Assembly (NCBI RefSeq): GCF_020379485.1
Contig: NC_063447.1
Location: 59,571,452-59,635,451 of the forward strand
DNA: 64,000 bases
Reading direction: 5' to 3'
DNA from: Brassica napus
Taxonomy: Eukaryota > Streptophyta > Magnoliopsida > Brassicales > Brassicaceae
Position 1 is the stretch's first letter; each line of letters opens with the position of its first letter. Below the pieces are notes generated by a model. The model saw only the letters and a list, made by a program, of their open reading frames with translations, was not told the origin of the DNA and did no database searches. The translations under genes and the position numbers were made by a program. Below are positions 59,336 through 64,000 of this stretch, piece after piece.

Positions 59336-61802
59336 ATGGTCAGTGACGTTAAAGTTTAATATTCTATGGTCTATATCTCTTTCATACCACATCTGAAAAT
59401 GCATTATAGTTTTCTGTTCTTGTAATGTAGTTTGGGTTTACCTTGTTTTTGTATGCAGGCAAGTGAAACAGAGAACATAAAGTACGAAGAGGTATGTGTT
59501 ATGTTAGTTGTTACATACTAATAAATTTATGTATTAAGATCTCTACATAGATAGAGGAATGTGGGGTTTAAATGACGATGGTTATTTTTTTTATAAATGC
59601 AGAGTTTCATTAAGAACTCTCGAGGAACGAAGTTATTCACGTGCAAGTGGTTACCAGCAAATAAAGAGCCAAAGGCTTTGATCTTCATCTGCCATGGATA
59701 TGCAATGGAATGCAGTATCACCATGAACAGTTGAGATTAGCCCACTTCATGATGTATATGTTATCATTATATTATCGAGACTTTATTTAATGTTAGTGAT
59801 GAATATGATTGGACTAGGTACTGCGAGAAGGCTTGTGAAGGCAGGATATGGGGTGTATGGGATGGACTATGAAGGACATGGTAAATCTGATGGGCTTAGT
59901 GCGTATGTCCCAAACTTCGACCATCTCGTTGATGATGTCTCTGCCCACTACACATCCATTTGCGGTAACTTAAAAGTGATATTGATTTTATGAACATTTA
60001 TCTTTTGAAGTCACGGTCAAAGCCACCTTTTATATTTACCATTCACTAGTTATGGGGTAATGTAGACAGAAAAAATCAAGTACCCAATAATTTTGATGAA
60101 CAAAAAACTTTCTCGTTTTTGGATGAAAGAATGTTAAACAAAACATTTTTGTCGTCCCACGTTATCAGAAAATGATTTTGATGTCTTTTTGTTTGTGGTT
60201 GAAATAATTAGAGAGAGAAGAGAACAAAGAGAAGATGAGGTATTTGTTAGGAGAATCAATGGGTGGGGCTGTGCTTTTGTTGTTACACAGAAAGAAGCCT
60301 GAGTTTTGGGATGGGGCCGTCTTGGTTGCTCCTATGTGTAAGGTAATATTCTTATTCATTCTCTCATGCATCTATTCTTTAGGAAAAATATGGTCATATA
60401 TATTGTCTATGTATTTAGTCAACTAAAATATATAGAAAGGAGAACAAATAAACATAAGCTAGCGGCACATATTCTTTAAAGAGAGTATTATACAAATAAA
60501 TATATTATTTTTGGGAATTGAAGATATTCTGAAGACTTTATTTGCACTATTTTACGTAACATATATTCACATATAGTAGCCACCAGCCAGCCTGCTTTAT
60601 ATTTTACAAGGTTAATTGAACATATCTTTAAAACAATGTATTGTTATGATGTTGTGCAACTTTTTGCCCACCCAAATCCAAAAGATATGCAGATGGCAAA
60701 ATCTTGATTGTCAGTTTTCGACGTGGTATGATGATGTGCAGGATGCTGAATTATTAGGTTAATATTAATCTAATATTATTAAGACAAGCGTGTGAAACTC
60801 AACCTCTTAAAGCAAGATTACAATGAGGGAGTTTTTTGTCCAATAATTAGAGAGTTAAGTTGCTGAAGAAATCATACATTAGCACATGCACACAAATCTT
60901 GAGTTTTTTTTTTTTTTTTTTTTTTTTTAACTGAACACAAATCTTGAGTTGATATCTAATTTGTAGTCGTTGCATCTAGCTATGCAGCATGTAGAATATT
61001 ATAAATTTATAACATTAGTTTACTGATTAAATTAGTTTTCGATGTGTCATGGTATGTAGCTATGTGCTTAAATGTTACAAACACATAGAACCACCGCTAA
61101 TGATCGCTTACTTTTATTTTGTCACAGATCGCAGAAGAAATGAAACCAAACCCTGTGGTAATTTCTGTATTGTCCAAACTTAGTGGAGTCATTCCTACGT
61201 GGAAGATTATCCCTGGCCAGGATATCATTGAGACTGCTTTTAAGCAGCCAGAAGTCAGGAAACAGGTATTTTTACCTTTATTTAGTGGAAACAATATAGG
61301 AAGTTATACGTATGTGTAATGACATTGTGAAATGATTAAAGGTCAGAGAAAACCCTTACTGCTACAAAGGTCGTCCACGCTTGAAGACTGCTAATGAGCT
61401 ATTGAGGATTAGCACCGATCTTGAGAAGAGGCTTGATGAGGTATTTTTATACAATTTTCGTTGATGAGAATGTTATAAGTAGGAAGATATGGTTTATGCT
61501 TATTTTTTTATGTAATTGTAATATAGGTTTCATTACCGTTCATGGTACTGCACGGTGAAGATGATAAAGTCACGGACAAAGCGGTTAGCGGACAACTCTA
61601 TGAAGTTGCGTCGAGTTCGGACAAGACTTTTAAATTGTATCCTGGGATGTGGCATGGTTTACTCTATGGCGAGACACCAGAAAACATTGAGATTGTTTTT
61701 GCTGACATCATTGGTTGGTTGGACAAGAGAGCTTCTGATAGAAACGGAGGGTTTGAGTCTGAGCTCAACCGTAAAGAAGATGGCTTCACTTCGAAAGAGT
61801 AG
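59336..61802 (+). CDS. MAGL8: Monoacylglycerol lipase-type alpha/beta hydrolase, gene 3 (MAGL8-like)
   Basis: Eight exons: 59336-59338 (ATG only), 59459-59491, 59603-59729, 59818-59964, 60212-60342, 61128-61265, 61342-61440, 61527-61802; 317 aa. It begins M, then ASETENIKYEE; conserved motifs are CHGYAMECSITMNS, DYEGHGKSDGLS, GESMGG (Ser), LHGEDDKVTDKAV (Asp) and PGMWHGLLYGETPENIE (His). All three catalytic residues are present. Enzymes of this group hydrolyse monoacylglycerol at cell membranes or lipid droplets; specificity cannot be read from the sequence. Intron 5 contains a T26-type homopolymer near 60906-60928. Gene 3 is the best preserved of the array and corresponds by position to At2g39420 (MAGL8), recalled from memory. 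Confidence 0.92.
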
Positions 61803-62142
61803 CTCTGATTCAAATGCTATTAATTGTTGAAATGAGATTTCATATATTGATTATGACACTGCGACATGTCTTTGTAAGTGCAGTGACATTTATAAACTAC
61901 ATTATGCGTCCTTCCTCAGTCTCTAATTCTTTATATATAAACCTAATTAATTATGTTTCCAAATATATAAAAGTAGATACTTTTCTCAAGTTGACTTGTA
62001 GGCAGAAAATATTACTTAATTCAAATACAAGAACAGTGTTTTAGTTGTCACACAAGCTCAACAAAAGCATATCAACAACAACAACAACTCCATTCTAATG
62101 ACTCCAACAATCATATAAACCAAATTCTCCTATGCATCTTCA

Positions 62143-62150
62143 TATAAATA
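62143..62150 (+). promoter_or_regulatory. TATA box of the dirigent gene
   Basis: TATAAATA in CTTCATATAAATATATACAT, 76 bp before the ATG at 62219. Confidence 0.65.
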
Positions 62151-62218
62151 TATACATTAGTCCATCCATCACTAAACATCGATCATAAGCAACTTGGGTA
62201 TCCAAACGTTAGACTAAA

Positions 62219-63148
62219 ATGGTCAAAGCACTTCACATAACCATCATGCTCTTCCTCGTAGCCTCCAATCTCCTCGCATTTATCAATTCCGCTAGACTTC
62301 TCGACCAGATTCAACCTCAGCCTGAAGAAGTTGACGAAACGGGCGATATCCCACCACCAGCAACCACAACTACATCAGCATTCACGGTCCCGGCCGGTCC
62401 AGCAGGAGCTACTACAACGAGTGAACATGAGCCATCACTAGAGTTCTTTATGCATGACGTGCTAGGAGGGTCACACCCATCAGCTCGTGTAGTGACCGGC
62501 ATAGTAGCTCAAACCGAGGTGAACGGCATACCATTCTCAAAGGCCAGCAACAGCATCTTCCCAGTAGACAACGGAGTCCCACTGGTCAACTCAAACAACA
62601 TCAACAGTGTCATCAACCCAAACACAGCTCCACTTCTCACCGGACTTAGCGGCGCTCAAACCAGCACCGTGATCCAAAACACCAACGGAAATACCAACGA
62701 TGCCCTCAGCTCCAACAGCCTCCCCTTCGTAACCGCAGGAAACCTCCCTCCCGGTGCTGCACTCCAGCATCTTATGTTCGGAACCATAACCGTTGTGGAC
62801 GATGAGCTAACCGAAAGCCACGAGCTCGGCTCAGCTGTTATAGGGAAAGCTCAGGGGTTTTACCTAGCCAGTTCCTTGGATGGGACTAGCCAGACTCTTT
62901 CTTTAACCGTGTTGTTAGACAGAGAGCATGACCATCATGACACTTTAGACGATGCCATTAGCTTCTTTGGGGTTCACAGGACCGCCTCTCACGCCTCTCA
63001 GATAGCGGTTATTGGCGGGACAGGGAAGTTTGAGCATGCTAAAGGGTATGCCATAGTGGAAACTCTGCATAACCAGAACAACCAGCATATCACTGATGGT
63101 CAAGACACCATCCTCCATTTCAGTGTATACCTCACCTACAAAGCTTGA
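62219..63148 (+). CDS. DIR9: Dirigent protein of the ESB1/DIR9 type
   Basis: Intronless, 309 aa. Residues about 4-24 form a hydrophobic signal peptide (ALHITIMLFLVASNLLAFIN), so the protein is secreted. A Pro/Thr/Ala-rich linker (about 35-68) precedes the dirigent domain. An N-terminal segment HDVLGGSHPSARVVTGIVAQ is separated by an Asn-rich insertion from LQHLMFGTITVVDDELTESH, GKAQGFYLASS and IAVIGGTGKFEHAKGYAIVE. The long insertion and linker mark the subgroup with ESB1 (DIR10) and DIR9, which act in Casparian-strip lignin deposition in the endodermal wall. Dirigent proteins guide coupling of monolignol radicals and lack their own oxidative centre. Orthology to At2g39430 rests on synteny and protein layout. 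Confidence 0.92.
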   Translation: MVKALHITIMLFLVASNLLAFINSARLLDQIQPQPEEVDETGDIPPPATTTTSAFTVPAGPAGATTTSEHEPSLEFFMHDVLGGSHPSARVVTGIVAQTEVNGIPFSKASNSIFPVDNGVPLVNSNNINSVINPNTAPLLTGLSGAQTSTVIQNTNGNTNDALSSNSLPFVTAGNLPPGAALQHLMFGTITVVDDELTESHELGSAVIGKAQGFYLASSLDGTSQTLSLTVLLDREHDHHDTLDDAISFFGVHRTASHASQIAVIGGTGKFEHAKGYAIVETLHNQNNQHITDGQDTILHFSVYLTYKA

Positions 63149-63615
63149 AATATATTGAGTGTTAAACAAGAGATGATTGCTTTGGTATATGTTCTTGCTC
63201 ACTAGCTTCCTATTGTGGCCTTTTTTCATTTGTTGTGAAAATCTGATTACAAAAGAAATTTATTTAAATGAGATTACAAGTCATAGTAACCTTTTGAAAC
63301 AATGTGACTAACTTGATAAAAGGCCAATCTTAGACCTGATAAAATGAATATTTGTATGCATGCCAAATGCAACAACTACTCTCCTCTCACTATATTCTCA
63401 ATCAAAATGCAGAGGAGGAAGCATAGTCAGGGCCAGTCATGGAAATAAACAAGTGAAACATTGGCTTATCACCCCCAAAAATTCAAAAAATAATGTTCAT
63501 AAATATATATTTCCAAAATTGTAAAAAACTACAAAAAATTGTCCATAGCCCCCAAAATCTACTATCAGCATAGTGAAACCAAAACAATGAAAAGCTATAT
63601 ACTACATCATGTAGG

Positions 63616-64000
63616 CTACATGAAATCACTTGAACTGAACATGACATCACTGATACTTGTAATATCAATGTCAGAGGTTGGACCTATAGGCCTCTCATCC
63701 TCTTCCTCCATCTGAGGATCAAACTCCCCAAGTTCTCGGCTGTACTCATCTGCCATTATAGCAAACAAACAGTTAGAGTGTCGCCAAAGATTATCATCAT
63801 TGCAAGCCAAACTTTAAAAAAAATCACACAACATGCACACATTGAACATTCATAGAGATATATCTTCATTTCCCAACAACTGACTATGAACTATGCAAGC
63901 CTCAATAGAGAGAGATGCTGCGGACACTCACCAAACAAGGTATTGAGAGAGGTTGGGTGTGGAGTGGTGGTGAAGTTGAGACCAATATAAAACGCCAAAC
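63616..64000 (-). CDS. 3' part of an unidentified minus-strand gene, cut by the window end
   Basis: Two exons can be read: 64000-63933, ending at donor GTGAGTG, and 63749-63616, opening after acceptor GGCAG. Joined in phase they encode LAFYIGLNFTTTPHPTSLNT, then LFDEYSRELG, an acidic stretch (MEEEDERP) and a C terminus rich in Ser/Asp/Ile ending SSSDFM. The TAG stop is at 63618-63616. I do not recognise the family. By gene order the window should be entering the At2g39435/At2g39440 interval, but that is only a pointer. 63149-63615 is the shared 3' flank of this gene and the dirigent gene, which converge. Confidence 0.5.

Noticed and set aside
1..64000. tRNA, rRNA, CRISPR or prokaryotic-type operons
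   Set aside because: None seen; the sequence is plant nuclear DNA, and AT-rich repeats here do not form spacer-repeat arrays.

Overview
This is a plant nuclear genome window, AT-rich, with intron-containing genes and no bacterial or phage features. Gene content and order point to the Brassicaceae. From memory, the series three-jacalin lectin, SAC3A, CVY1-type receptor kinase, MAKR4-like, EXO70H, RPL35, three monoacylglycerol-lipase-type hydrolases, dirigent protein is the order of Arabidopsis thaliana At2g39310-At2g39430. The ABC transporter expected between SAC3A and the kinase (ABCG1 in Arabidopsis) is missing here, and the kinase and RPL35 survive only as broken remnants. Such piecemeal loss fits a fractionated subgenome of a Brassica-type mesohexaploid. 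That last step is inference.

Layout. 1-3.8 kb: solo LTR, decayed MITE and a hairpin repeat. 3.8-12.2 kb: a jacalin lectin pseudogene whose penultimate exon is split by a 5.26-kb LTR retrotransposon without coding capacity; a LINE relic with only ORF1 lies upstream of it. 12.6-14.8 kb: the intact sister lectin, predicted 456 aa, three jacalin domains. 16.4-19.0 kb: a Helitron. 20.1-24.9 kb: SAC3A, 13 coding exons. 25-38 kb: transposon-dominated, with a Helitron, the kinase pseudogene, an inverted and circularly permuted 3.5-kb repeat, a heavy-metal-domain gene fragment, a Helitron end and a Mutator-type MITE. 38.6-40.1 kb: two hAT-type MITEs, one of them inside a possible small gene. 42.4-46.6 kb: MAKR4-like and EXO70H genes, both single exon on the minus strand. 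47.9-48.2 kb: RPL35 pseudogene. 49.7-61.8 kb: three tandem hydrolase genes with equal exon lengths; the middle one holds a 1.26-kb Helitron in an intron. 62.2-63.1 kb: dirigent gene. 63.6-64.0 kb: 3' end of an unidentified minus-strand gene that runs off the window.

The genes do not form a pathway; they are neighbours by descent. SAC3A is an mRNA-export/TREX-2-type protein, EXO70H an exocyst subunit, MAKR4 a membrane-associated kinase regulator, the hydrolases act on acylglycerols, and the dirigent protein belongs to the Casparian-strip/lignin type. I found no sign of a new multi-gene system. The most unusual structure is the A-B / inverted A'-B' repeat at 29.5-33.0 kb, with its two microhomology junctions. 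Splice sites were read by eye from GT/AG borders, reading frame and family knowledge.
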